The position numbers and the translations under genes were made by a program. Positions 19,085-27,273 of a DNA stretch of 45,725 nucleotides are shown piece by piece. The stretch comes from DASXYG01 sp036502625. Lineage in GTDB: Bacteria; Actinomycetota; Actinomycetes; Streptosporangiales; Streptosporangiaceae. The notes below the pieces were generated by a model. That model was given only the letters and a program-made list of their open reading frames with translations. It did no database searches and had not been told where the DNA came from. Position 1 is the first letter of the stretch, and each line of letters starts with the position of its first letter. The DNA is taken from the NCBI GenBank assembly GCA_036502625.1, contig DASXYG010000088.1:1-45725 (forward strand), in the 5' to 3' direction.

Positions 19085-21343
19085 TCAGCGCGCGCGGAAC
19101 CGCCGCAGGCGCTGGCTGTTCGACACCACGAACACCGAGCTGAACGCCATGGCCGCGCCCGCGATCATCGGGTTCAGCAGCCCCGCGGCGGCCAGCGGGA
19201 GCGCGGCCACGTTGTACGCGAACGCCCAGAACAGGTTGCCCTTGATCGTGGCGAGCGTGCGCCGCGACAGCCGGATCGCGTCGGCGGCGGCGCGCAGGTC
19301 GCCGCGGACCAGCGTGAGGTCGCCGGCCTCGATCGCGGCGTCCGTGCCGGTGCCCATCGCGAGGCCGAGGTCGGCCTGGGCGAGCGCGGCCGCGTCGTTC
19401 ACGCCGTCGCCCACCATCGCGACGACCCGGCCCTCGTCCTGGAGGCGGCGCACGGTGGCCACCTTGTCGGCCGGCAGCACCTCCGCGATCACCTCGCCGA
19501 TGCCGACGGACGCCGCGACCGTCTCGGCTACGGCGGTGTTGTCGCCGGTCAGCAGCACCGGGCGCAGGCCGAGCCCGCGCAGCCGGCGCACCGCCTCGGC
19601 GCTGGTCGGCTTGACGGTGTCGGCCACGGTCAGCACCGCGCGCGCGGCGCCGTCCCAGCCGACGGCCACCGCCGTCTCGCCCCTGGCCTGCGCGGCCGCC
19701 AGCGCCGCCGCGAGCTCGGGGGTGAGCCGCTGGCTCCACCGCTCCAGCAGCGCGGGCCGCCCGACCAGGACGGCATGGCCGTCGACGACGCCCTGGACGC
19801 CGAGGCCCTCCTCGTTGCGGAAGTCCGTCACCTGCGGCAGCGGCCCCGTACGCTCGGCGGCCGCGGCGGCGATGGCCTGCGCGATCGGGTGCTCCGACGC
19901 GGCCTCGGCGGCGCCGGCGAGCCGCAGCGCGAGCGCCTCGCCGGTGCCGTCGGCGGTGTGCGTCCCGGCCAGGGACATCCGGCCGCTGGTGATCGTGCCG
20001 GTCTTGTCGAGCACGACCGTGTCGACGCGGCGGGTCGACTCCAGCACCTCGGGGCCCTTGATCAGGATGCCGAGCTGCGCGCCGCGCCCGGTGCCGACCA
20101 TCAGGGCCATCGGCGTGGCCAGGCCGAGCGCGCACGGGCACGCGATGATCAGTACGGCGACCGCGGCCGTGAACGCCGCCGACACGCCGCCGCCGGCCAG
20201 CAGCCAGCCCGCGAGCGTCGCGAGCGCCAGGCCGATGACGACCGGCACGAACACCCCGGAGACGCGGTCGGCGAGCCGCTGCGCCTGCGCCTTGCCGTTC
20301 TGCGCGTCGGCGACCATCTTCGCCATCTGCGCGAGCTGGGTGTCCGCCCCGACTCGGGTGGCGCGGACGATCAGCCGGCCGCCCACGTTCACCGTGCCGC
20401 CGACCACCGGCTCGCCCGCGCCCACCTCGACGGGCACCGACTCCCCGGTGATCATGCCGGCGTCGATGGCCGAGGAGCCCTCGGCGACCACGCCGTCCGT
20501 GGCGATCTTCTCCCCCGGCCGCACCACGAACCGGTCGCCGGCGGAGAGCCGGCCGATCGGCACCCGCACCTCGCGGCCGTCCTGGAGCAGCGCGACGTCC
20601 TTGGCGCCGAGTTCCAGCAGCGCGCGCAGCGCCGCGCCGGCCTGCCGCTTGGACCGCGCCTCGAAGTAGCGCCCGGCGAGGATGAACGTGATCACCCCGG
20701 CGGCGGCCTCGAAGTAGATGTTGCCCGCGCCGTCCGTACGGGCGATGGTCAGCTCGAAGGCGTGGCGCATGCCGGGCATGCCCGCCGTGCCGAGGAACAG
20801 CGCGTAGAGCGACCAGGCGAACGCGGCCAGCGTGCCCATGGAGATCAGGGTGTCCATGGTGACGGCGCCGTGGCGGAGGTTGGTGAACGCGGCGCGGTGG
20901 AACGGCCACCCGCCGTAGACGATCACCGGGGCGGCGAGCGTCAATGACGCCCACTGCCAGTACGTGAACTGCAGCGCCGGGATCATCGCGAGCGCGACGA
21001 CCGGCACGGCGAGCGCCAGCGAGATCAGCAGCCGCTGCCGCAGGCCGGCCAGGTGGGCGCCGGCCGCGTCCTCCTCGGGCGCGGCCTGACCGGCGCCGGG
21101 CTCGTCGGCCGGGGGCTTGGGCAGGAACGCGCCGTAACCGGTCTTCTCGACGACCGCGACCAGGTCGCCGGGGGTCACGGACGCGTCGTGGGTGACCTCG
21201 GCCCGCTCGGTCGCGTAGTTGACCGTGGCGGTCACGCCGTCGAGCCGGTTCAGCTTCTTCTCGATCCGGGCCGCGCAGGACGCGCAGGTCATGCCGGTGA
21301 TCTCCAGCTCGACCCGCGCGTCGTGGCCAGTCGTGGTGCTCAT
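19085..21343 (-). CDS. copA: Copper-translocating P1B-type ATPase
   Basis: 752-residue Cu+ export ATPase of the inner membrane. It has one N-terminal metal-binding domain with GMTCASC (Cys20, Cys23), eight expected transmembrane segments, the TGES actuator loop, the CPC ion-binding motif in ACPCALGLATP, the phosphorylation motif DKTGT, SEHP in the nucleotide-binding domain, and VGDGVNDAAAL. The start, ATG 21343, overlaps the copZ stop by 4 nt (ATGA), so the chaperone and pump are translationally coupled. The upstream operator at 21593-21609 predicts copper induction through CsoR. Confidence 0.96.
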   Translation of the reverse strand: MSTTTGHDARVELEITGMTCASCAARIEKKLNRLDGVTATVNYATERAEVTHDASVTPGDLVAVVEKTGYGAFLPKPPADEPGAGQAAPEEDAAGAHLAGLRQRLLISLALAVPVVALAMIPALQFTYWQWASLTLAAPVIVYGGWPFHRAAFTNLRHGAVTMDTLISMGTLAAFAWSLYALFLGTAGMPGMRHAFELTIARTDGAGNIYFEAAAGVITFILAGRYFEARSKRQAGAALRALLELGAKDVALLQDGREVRVPIGRLSAGDRFVVRPGEKIATDGVVAEGSSAIDAGMITGESVPVEVGAGEPVVGGTVNVGGRLIVRATRVGADTQLAQMAKMVADAQNGKAQAQRLADRVSGVFVPVVIGLALATLAGWLLAGGGVSAAFTAAVAVLIIACPCALGLATPMALMVGTGRGAQLGILIKGPEVLESTRRVDTVVLDKTGTITSGRMSLAGTHTADGTGEALALRLAGAAEAASEHPIAQAIAAAAAERTGPLPQVTDFRNEEGLGVQGVVDGHAVLVGRPALLERWSQRLTPELAAALAAAQARGETAVAVGWDGAARAVLTVADTVKPTSAEAVRRLRGLGLRPVLLTGDNTAVAETVAASVGIGEVIAEVLPADKVATVRRLQDEGRVVAMVGDGVNDAAALAQADLGLAMGTGTDAAIEAGDLTLVRGDLRAAADAIRLSRRTLATIKGNLFWAFAYNVAALPLAAAGLLNPMIAGAAMAFSSVFVVSNSQRLRRFRAR

Positions 21344-21549
21344 GGCTCCCGCAGCTCGTATCCGGCCTCGTCGACGGCCGCCGCCACCTCGGCCGGCGCC
21401 AGCGGCGCGTCGCTGGTCACGGTCACGCGCCCGGTGCCAAGATCCACCTGAACGTCGCGCACGCCGCCGATCTTGACGATCTCCTCGGTCACCGCGCTCA
21501 CACAGTGGCCACAGGTCATGCCGTCCACCGTGTACGCCGTCTCGCTCAC
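21340..21549 (-). CDS. copZ: Copper chaperone, heavy-metal-associated domain
   Basis: 69-residue HMA-fold protein with the Cu+-binding motif GMTCGHC near residues 10-16, the full length of a CopZ. It begins at GTG 21549 with AGGAG 6 nt upstream, and its stop overlaps the copA start. It hands Cu+ to CopA. Lying first in the transcript, it is directly behind the CsoR-type operator. Confidence 0.93.
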   Translation of the reverse strand: MSETAYTVDGMTCGHCVSAVTEEIVKIGGVRDVQVDLGTGRVTVTSDAPLAPAEVAAAVDEAGYELREP

Positions 21550-21592
21550 GGGTGCTCCTCACCTCGTACCGATCTTCACTGCGGTTCTTACC

Positions 21593-21609
21593 ATACCCCC
21601 CTACGGTAG
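21593..21609 (-). promoter_or_regulatory. CsoR-type copper operator overlapping the copZA promoter
   Basis: ATACCCCCCTACGGTAG matches the known CsoR box pattern (a C-run bracketed by TA-rich ends, TACCCCC...GGTA). Read on the copZ strand, TATGGT within the same site is a plausible -10, so bound CsoR would block RNA polymerase. No csoR gene is in the window, so the repressor must be encoded elsewhere. Confidence 0.6.
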
Positions 21610-21623
21610 CTGCGCGCCAAGCG

Positions 21624-21648
21624 GGTGCCCCGTACGGGACGGGGCACC
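21624..21648 (-). terminator. Hairpin terminator of the polyamine operon
   Basis: Perfect 10-bp arms GGTGCCCCGT / ACGGGGCACC with a 5-nt loop, starting 8 nt after the FAD oxidoreductase stop on the minus strand. It separates the pot operon from the copZ promoter region. No T-tract is present. Confidence 0.65.
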
Positions 21649-21656
21649 ACGCGGGG

Positions 21657-23054
21657 CTAGCTGTCGAAACCGACGCCGAACCGGTCGAGCGTGCGCAGCC
21701 ACAGGTTGCGCCGCCCGGAGGCGTCGTCGGCGCGCGCGATCGACCAGCGGGTCAGCCCGACCACGCCGGAGCGCAGCGGCTCCGGCGGGAACGGCACCGG
21801 CTTGGACCGCACCATCTCCAGCCGGGTGAGGTCGGTCTCCTCGCCGGACAGCAGGTCGAGCATGACCTGGGCGCCGAACCGCGTGGCGCCGACGCCGAGG
21901 CCCGTGTAGCCGCCCGCGTAGGCGAGCCGGCCGCCGTACGCGCGGCCGAAGTACGCGCAGAACCGGCTGCAGGTGTCGATCGCGCCGCCCCACGCGTGGG
22001 TGAAGCGGACGCCGTCGAGCTGCGGGAACGTCGCGAAGAAGTGCTCGCCGAGCTTGTGGAACGTCTCCGGGCGCTCGTCCAGGCGCGCGCCGATGCGGCT
22101 GCCGTAGTGGTAGACCGCGTCGTAGCCGCCCCACAGGACGCGGTTGTCCGCGGTCAGCCGGTAGTAGTGGAACTGGTTGCCCGCGTCGCCGACGCCCTGG
22201 CGCCCGTCCCACCCGATGGCCGCCATCCGCTCGGCGTCCAGCGGCTCGGTCATCAGCACGTAGTCGTACACCGGGATCGCGTACGCGCGGCGGCGGCGCA
22301 GCGGGCCGGGGAAGACGCCGGTGCCGAGCGCGACGCGGCGCGCGGTCACCGAGCCGGACCCGGTGACCAGCCGCAGCAGGTCGCCGCCGACGTCGTCGAT
22401 CGCGGTGACCGGGGTGTGCTCGTGGACGCGGACGCCCAGGCCGCGGCACGCGTCGCGCAGGCCCCACGCGAGCTTCGCCGGGTGCACGATGGCGCAGCCC
22501 TCGCGGTCGTATACCCCCCCGAGGTAGGTCGGGGAGTTCACCTGCGCGCGGACGCCGGCCGCGTCGTAGACGACCGGGTCGCCGCCGAACTCGCGCATCG
22601 TCTCCGCGAAGTCGGCCAGGTCGTCGACCTGCCAGGGCTCGGTGGCCACGGTCAGCTCGCCCGTACGCGCGAAGTCGCAGTCGATGCCGTACCGCCGCAC
22701 CGCGTCCTCGATGGCGTCGAGGTTGGCCGCGCCGATGTCCTCCAACTGCTGGATCTCGCCGGGGAAGTGCTGCACGCCGTTGCCGAGGCCGTGCGTCACG
22801 CTGGCCGCGCAGAACCCGCCGTTGCGCCCGGACGCCGCCCAGCCGACGCGCCGCCCCTCCAGCAGGACGACCTCGCGCGACGGGTCGCGCTCCTTGGCCA
22901 GCAGCGCCGTCCACAGCCCGCTGTAGCCGCCGCCGACGACCACGAGATCGGCCGTGATGTGCGACGAGAGCGGCGGCAGCGGCTCCGGCGCGGCGGCGTC
23001 GTCCAGCCAGTACGGCTTGATCACGACGTCGCGCAGCGCCGCGGTGACATCCAC
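21657..23054 (-). CDS. FAD-dependent amine oxidoreductase (gamma-glutamylputrescine oxidase-like)
   Basis: 465-residue protein of the DAO fold. The N-terminal FAD-binding dinucleotide motif is VVVGGGYSGLWTALLAKE near residue 38, followed by GRRVGWAASGRNGGF; the C-terminus has YAGGYTGLGVGATRFGAQ. These are typical of the PuuB-like group that oxidises gamma-glutamylputrescine or related secondary amines. The start, GTG 23054, has AGGGGGG about 8 nt upstream; the extended frame to 23129 overlaps potC and is rejected. It is the last gene of the pot operon, 22 nt after potC, which supports an amine substrate. No gamma-glutamylputrescine synthetase (PuuA) is present here, so the natural substrate remains open. 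Confidence 0.85.
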   Translation of the reverse strand: MDVTAALRDVVIKPYWLDDAAAPEPLPPLSSHITADLVVVGGGYSGLWTALLAKERDPSREVVLLEGRRVGWAASGRNGGFCAASVTHGLGNGVQHFPGEIQQLEDIGAANLDAIEDAVRRYGIDCDFARTGELTVATEPWQVDDLADFAETMREFGGDPVVYDAAGVRAQVNSPTYLGGVYDREGCAIVHPAKLAWGLRDACRGLGVRVHEHTPVTAIDDVGGDLLRLVTGSGSVTARRVALGTGVFPGPLRRRRAYAIPVYDYVLMTEPLDAERMAAIGWDGRQGVGDAGNQFHYYRLTADNRVLWGGYDAVYHYGSRIGARLDERPETFHKLGEHFFATFPQLDGVRFTHAWGGAIDTCSRFCAYFGRAYGGRLAYAGGYTGLGVGATRFGAQVMLDLLSGEETDLTRLEMVRSKPVPFPPEPLRSGVVGLTRWSIARADDASGRRNLWLRTLDRFGVGFDS

Positions 23055-23076
23055 GAGTTGGCCCCCCTGAGGTGCG

Positions 23077-23919
23077 TCAGCGATTACGGCGGCGGGCCAT
23101 GAACGCGTTGGCGAGCGCGAGCACCACACCGCCGACGAAGATCAACGTACCGAGAACGTTGACCTGAGGCGGCGTGCCCGTACGGGTCGACCCCCAGATC
23201 CACAGCGGGAACGTCAGCGTGCTGCCGGAGTTGAAGCTGGTGATGATGTAGTCGTCGATCGACAGGGCGAACGAAAGCAGCCCGCCCGCGAGGATCGCCG
23301 GGAACAGGATCGGCAGCGTCACCAGCCGGAACGTGGCCAGCGGCGAGGCGCCGAGGTCGCGCGCCGCCTCCTCGAGCGCCGGGTCCAGCGTCATGACCCG
23401 CGCCCGTACGGTCACGGTGACGAACGACACCGAGAACATCACGTGCGCGATCAGGATCGTCAGGTAGCCGCGCGGGATGTTCAGGCTCAGGAACATCGAC
23501 AGCAGCGACGCCCCCATCACGACCTCGGGCGCGGAGATCGCCGCGAACGTCACCAGGTTCGTCATGCCGGAGCCGCGGAACCGGTAGCGGCCGATCGCGA
23601 GCCCGATCAGCGTGCCGAGCGCCCCCGCGATGATCGCCGTCAGGACCGCGATCGTCAGGGAGTTCAGCAGCGCGCCGGTGAGGTCAGGGTAGGCGTTGAG
23701 CTGCCCGTACCACTTGAACGTGAACCCCTGCCAGGTGTTGTTGAACCGGCCGTGGGTGTTGTTGAAGCTGAAGAGGATCATCACGGCGATGGGCAGCAGC
23801 AGCCAGATGATCACGATCCACGTGTAGATCGTCAGCAGCCGCCCGTGGCGGCGCGCGCGGCGCGGCGGCGCGTCCGGTGTGCGCGAGGCGGGTGCGTCGT
23901 CGACGGTGAGTGTGCTCAT
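23077..23919 (-). CDS. potC: Spermidine/putrescine ABC transporter permease PotC
   Basis: 280-residue inner-membrane permease with six predicted helices. The binding-protein-dependent transport loop (EEAARDLGASPLATFRLVTLP, near residue 195) that contacts the ATPase is clear. The N-terminus begins with a short cytosolic arginine-rich segment. Start ATG 23919 overlaps the potB stop by 4 nt (ATGA). It pairs with PotB to form the channel; spermidine or putrescine specificity is inferred from the set of four genes and from the catabolic neighbours. Confidence 0.92.
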   Translation of the reverse strand: MSTLTVDDAPASRTPDAPPRRARRHGRLLTIYTWIVIIWLLLPIAVMILFSFNNTHGRFNNTWQGFTFKWYGQLNAYPDLTGALLNSLTIAVLTAIIAGALGTLIGLAIGRYRFRGSGMTNLVTFAAISAPEVVMGASLLSMFLSLNIPRGYLTILIAHVMFSVSFVTVTVRARVMTLDPALEEAARDLGASPLATFRLVTLPILFPAILAGGLLSFALSIDDYIITSFNSGSTLTFPLWIWGSTRTGTPPQVNVLGTLIFVGGVVLALANAFMARRRNR

Positions 23920-24779
23920 CCGGCAGCCGCCTCCAGGACGTCCTCGGTGCCGAGCGCCCGCGCGTAAGCGAAGATCCCGAGCAGCAGCACGGCCATCAGG
24001 ATGAACGACAGGGCCGCGGCGACCGGGTAGTTGCTCGCCACGAAGTACTGGTTCTGGATCACGTTCCCGATCATCGTGTTCTCCGGTCCGCCGAGCACGG
24101 ACGCGTTGACGTAGTCGGAGCTGGCCGGCACGAACGTGATCAGCACGCCCGCGAAGACGCCGGGCAGCGACAGCGGGAGCACCACCCGCAGGAACGCCTG
24201 GATCCGGCCGGCGTACAGGTCGTAGGACGCCTCGACCAGGCTGTGGTCGACGCGTTCGAGCGCGACGTAGATCGGCAGCACCATGAACGGCAGGAAGTTG
24301 TACGTCAGCCCGCCGATCACCGCGGGCGCGGTGGCCAGCACGCTGAAGTTCTCCGGCAGCAGGTGGATGCTCTTCAGCGGGCCCAGCACGATGCCGTTGT
24401 CGGACAGGAAGAACTGCCACGAGATCGTCCGCAGCACGAACGACACGAAGAACGGCAGCAGGATCAGGAAGAGGTACGTCGACTTCCGGCTGCCGCCGCG
24501 GAAGGCGATCCAGTACGCCATGGGGTAGGCGATCGCGATGCACAGCGCGGTCGCGATCAGCCCGTACACCAGCGACCTGATGAGCTGGTCGTGGTACAGC
24601 CCGAGGGCCTGGGCGTACGTCGGGAAGTGGAACGTCAGCCTGAAGCCGTCGATGACGTTCCCGGTCATCAGCGACACCGACAGCATGTACAGCATCGGGA
24701 TCGCGAAGAAGATCGTCAGCCACAGGCCGCCGGGGAGGATCAGCAGGTACGGCGTCAGGCGCGCGCGGATTCTGTTCAT
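23916..24779 (-). CDS. potB: Spermidine/putrescine ABC transporter permease PotB
   Basis: 287-residue permease with about six helices, an N-terminal helix LLILPGGLWLTIFFAIPMLY, and the coupling loop EASYDLYAGRIQAFLRVVLPL that docks on PotA. The gene starts 4 nt after the potD stop and overlaps potC, so potD, potB and potC are tightly coupled. PotB is the usual first permease of the complex. Confidence 0.92.
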   Translation of the reverse strand: MNRIRARLTPYLLILPGGLWLTIFFAIPMLYMLSVSLMTGNVIDGFRLTFHFPTYAQALGLYHDQLIRSLVYGLIATALCIAIAYPMAYWIAFRGGSRKSTYLFLILLPFFVSFVLRTISWQFFLSDNGIVLGPLKSIHLLPENFSVLATAPAVIGGLTYNFLPFMVLPIYVALERVDHSLVEASYDLYAGRIQAFLRVVLPLSLPGVFAGVLITFVPASSDYVNASVLGGPENTMIGNVIQNQYFVASNYPVAAALSFILMAVLLLGIFAYARALGTEDVLEAAAG

Positions 24780-24783
24780 GTGA

Positions 24784-26028
24784 TCAGCCCGCCACGATCG
24801 GCTGGAAGACCGACTGGTACGTCGTCAGCTCGGTCTTGTTCAGCGTCCGGTAGTTGTGCAGCTTCGCGTACTCGGCGTCGCCGGGGAACACCAGCGGGCT
24901 GCCCGCGACCTGCTGGAGCGTCTTCTTGTCCGCACCGGACGCCTTCGCGATGTCCTGCTCGATGACGGCCTTGGCGGCCGGGACCGGCGACACGTAGTTG
25001 ACGTACTCGGCGAGGCGCGCGGCCGGCAGCGGACGGTAGTAGTAGTCGATCAGCATCAGCGCGTCCAGCGGGTTCTGCGCCGTCTTCGGGATCGTCATGT
25101 TGTCGGTCCAGAGGTTGCCGCCCTCCTGCGGGATGAGGAACCGCAGGTCCGTGCCCTCGGAGACGTTCTGCTGGAAGATGTCGCCGGACCACGCCATGGT
25201 GATCCAGATGTCGCCGTTGGTGAGCGGCTTGATGTAGTCGTTGCCGTAGTACTTGCGCACGATCCCGCTGTCGCGCTGCTTCTTCAGCACGTCGGCGGCC
25301 TTGCGCCAGTCCTTCTCGGTCGACTTCTCCGGCGCGACGCCGTCGAGCAGCATGCCGAAGTTGCCCAGCTCCTGGACGTCCGACATCATCCCGATCTTGC
25401 CCTTGTACGCGGGGTTCCAGAGGTCCGCGATGCGGGTCGGCGGCTTGGTGACGTACTTCGGGTTGTACGCGATGCCGGTCATGCCGGACGCCCACGGCGC
25501 GGTGAACCGGGCGCCCTTGTCGTACGCCGGGTCGCGGTAGGCGCTGCCGATGTTGCGCCGGTAGTTGGGCATCCGCGAGTGGTCCAGCGGCACCAGGAAG
25601 CCGAGCGCGATGAACTGCGCCATCTGGATGCCATTGGTGATGACCTGGAGGTCGTAGCCGATGTCCGAACCCGCGGCGAGCTGCGGGCGCACCTTGCCGA
25701 ACCAGTCGGCGTCGTCCTGGATGACCTCGTCGTAGGAGACCGTGATGCCGGTCTCCTTGGTGAAGGCGTCCAGCGTCGGGTGGTCGTTCTTCTTCGCGCC
25801 GACGTCGATGTACAGCGGCCAGTTGGCGAAGCGCACGTGGCCGTGGCGCTTCTGCTTCCGCCAGAACCTGGCCATCTCCGCCTCGCTGGCCGCCTGGTGG
25901 CCCTGGCCCGGGATGCCGCAGGCGGCGAGCGCCAGGCCGGCCGCGGACAGCCCGGCCGTACGCAGCACGGCGCGGCGGGACCTCGGCCGGGTCAGGCCGC
26001 GCAGCCAGACCGGATCGGGGCCGTTCAC
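24784..26028 (-). CDS. potD: Polyamine-binding lipoprotein PotD, Tat-type signal
   Basis: 414-residue extracellular binding protein. From GTG 26028 the N-terminus has a twin-arginine motif (RSRRAVLRT, Arg18-Arg19) and a lipobox LAAC with Cys37, so it is a Tat-exported lipoprotein. The body matches PotD/PotF: FANWPLYIDVGAKK, VSYDEVIQDDADWFGKV, YDLQVITNGIQMAQF, GMTGIAYNPKYV, ITMAWSGDIFQ. The start overlaps the potA stop (GTGA). The longer frame to 26076 would lie inside potA and is rejected. Gene order potA-potD-potB-potC differs from E. coli (potABCD). Confidence 0.92.
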   Translation of the reverse strand: MNGPDPVWLRGLTRPRSRRAVLRTAGLSAAGLALAACGIPGQGHQAASEAEMARFWRKQKRHGHVRFANWPLYIDVGAKKNDHPTLDAFTKETGITVSYDEVIQDDADWFGKVRPQLAAGSDIGYDLQVITNGIQMAQFIALGFLVPLDHSRMPNYRRNIGSAYRDPAYDKGARFTAPWASGMTGIAYNPKYVTKPPTRIADLWNPAYKGKIGMMSDVQELGNFGMLLDGVAPEKSTEKDWRKAADVLKKQRDSGIVRKYYGNDYIKPLTNGDIWITMAWSGDIFQQNVSEGTDLRFLIPQEGGNLWTDNMTIPKTAQNPLDALMLIDYYYRPLPAARLAEYVNYVSPVPAAKAVIEQDIAKASGADKKTLQQVAGSPLVFPGDAEYAKLHNYRTLNKTELTTYQSVFQPIVAG

Positions 26029-27191
26029 TGGCCCGTCCCGATCGCGAACGAGTGCTCGGGACGCCAGGCGAGCCACACGTCGTCGCCGCGCTCGGCGCTG
26101 CTCAGCGGTGACGAGCCGTTCTGCTCGAACACCACGATCTCCTCACCGGTCGACGCGAGCACCGTGTAGTTGGTGGACGTGCCGAGGTAGACGAGCTCCT
26201 TGACGGTGCCGCGCAGCGCGCAGCCGTCGCCGTCCGGCCGCTCGATGGAGATCGTCATCTTCTCCGGGCGCACGGTGAGCTCGAGGTGGTCGCCCGTGCC
26301 GGCCGGGCGGTCGCGCAGCGGCACGATGATCCGTTCGTCGGCGCCGGGCACGAGGACCGCGCTGCCGTCGGTGACCGCCGACACCTCGCCGCTGAGCAGG
26401 TTGGACGTGCCGATGAACCCGGCGACGAACCGGGTGGCGGGGCGTTCGTAGATGGACCGCGGTGTGTCGAGCTGCTCCACGAGGCCGTCGTTCATCACCG
26501 CGATGCGGTCGGACATCGTCAGCGCCTCGCCCTGGTCGTGCGTGACGTAGACGAACGTGATGCCGACCTCGCGCTGGATGCGCTTCAGCTCGATCTGCAT
26601 GGCCTGCCGCAGCTTGAGGTCAAGCGCGCCGAGCGGTTCGTCGAGCAGCAGCGCGCTCGGCCGGTTGACCAGGGCGCGGGCCAGCGCGACGCGCTGCTGC
26701 TGCCCGCCGGACAGCTCGCGCGGCCGCCGCTTTCCGCGGCCCTCGAGCTCGACGAGGTTCAGCATCTCCTCGACGCGCCGGTCGATCTCCGTGCCCGCGA
26801 CCTTCTTGCGGCGCAGCCCGAACGCGACGTTCTCCGCGACGGTCATGTGCGGGAACAGGGCGTACGACTGGAACACCATGTTGACGTCGCGCCGGTTCGG
26901 CGGGACGTCGGTCACGTCGGTGCCCTTCAGGTGCACGGTGCCGTTCGTCGGCTCCTCGAACCCGGCGACCATCCGCATCGTGGTCGTCTTGCCGCAGCCG
27001 GACGGGCCGAGCAGCGAGAAGAACTCACCCTGCGCGATCTCCAGATCGATGCCCTTGACGGCCCGTACGGTCTCGCCGCGCGCCTGGAACTCCTTGACGA
27101 CGCCGGACAACTCGATCGCCGCGACCGCGGCCCCGTCGCCGGCGGCCGCGTCCGTGGCAGCCGGTGGTGCGCTCCCCTGGGTATCGGTCAT
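26025..27191 (-). CDS. potA: Spermidine/putrescine ABC transporter ATPase PotA
   Basis: 388-residue ATPase powering polyamine uptake. Walker A is GPSGCGKTT, the Q-loop lies in VFQSYALFPHMTVAENV, the signature is LSGGQQQR, Walker B is LLLDEPLGALD and the switch His is in VTHDQGEALTM. A C-terminal TOBE-type domain (about residues 280-385) follows. An acidic/alanine-rich N-terminal 28 residues precede the ABC core. It lies 82 nt after the aldehyde dehydrogenase stop; a hairpin in that gap (27232-27270) may reduce read-through. Confidence 0.94.
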   Translation of the reverse strand: MTDTQGSAPPAATDAAAGDGAAVAAIELSGVVKEFQARGETVRAVKGIDLEIAQGEFFSLLGPSGCGKTTTMRMVAGFEEPTNGTVHLKGTDVTDVPPNRRDVNMVFQSYALFPHMTVAENVAFGLRRKKVAGTEIDRRVEEMLNLVELEGRGKRRPRELSGGQQQRVALARALVNRPSALLLDEPLGALDLKLRQAMQIELKRIQREVGITFVYVTHDQGEALTMSDRIAVMNDGLVEQLDTPRSIYERPATRFVAGFIGTSNLLSGEVSAVTDGSAVLVPGADERIIVPLRDRPAGTGDHLELTVRPEKMTISIERPDGDGCALRGTVKELVYLGTSTNYTVLASTGEEIVVFEQNGSSPLSSAERGDDVWLAWRPEHSFAIGTGQ

Positions 27192-27231
27192 GGTCCACCT
27201 CTCCGCAAAGCCCCGTAAGCCGTACGGCGCC

Positions 27232-27270
27232 GGTCCGCCGGCAGATCGTCGCCCCCGCTGCCGGCGGTCC
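27232..27270 (-). terminator. Intercistronic hairpin, aldehyde dehydrogenase / potA
   Basis: Arms CCGCCGGCAG (27235-27244) and CTGCCGGCGG (27258-27267) pair perfectly; two more pairs lie beyond a T/T mismatch. It begins about 4 nt after the dehydrogenase stop on the minus strand. It could be a partial terminator or an mRNA-processing or stability element that sets the ratio of enzyme to transporter. Confidence 0.5.
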
Positions 27271-27273
27271 CGG

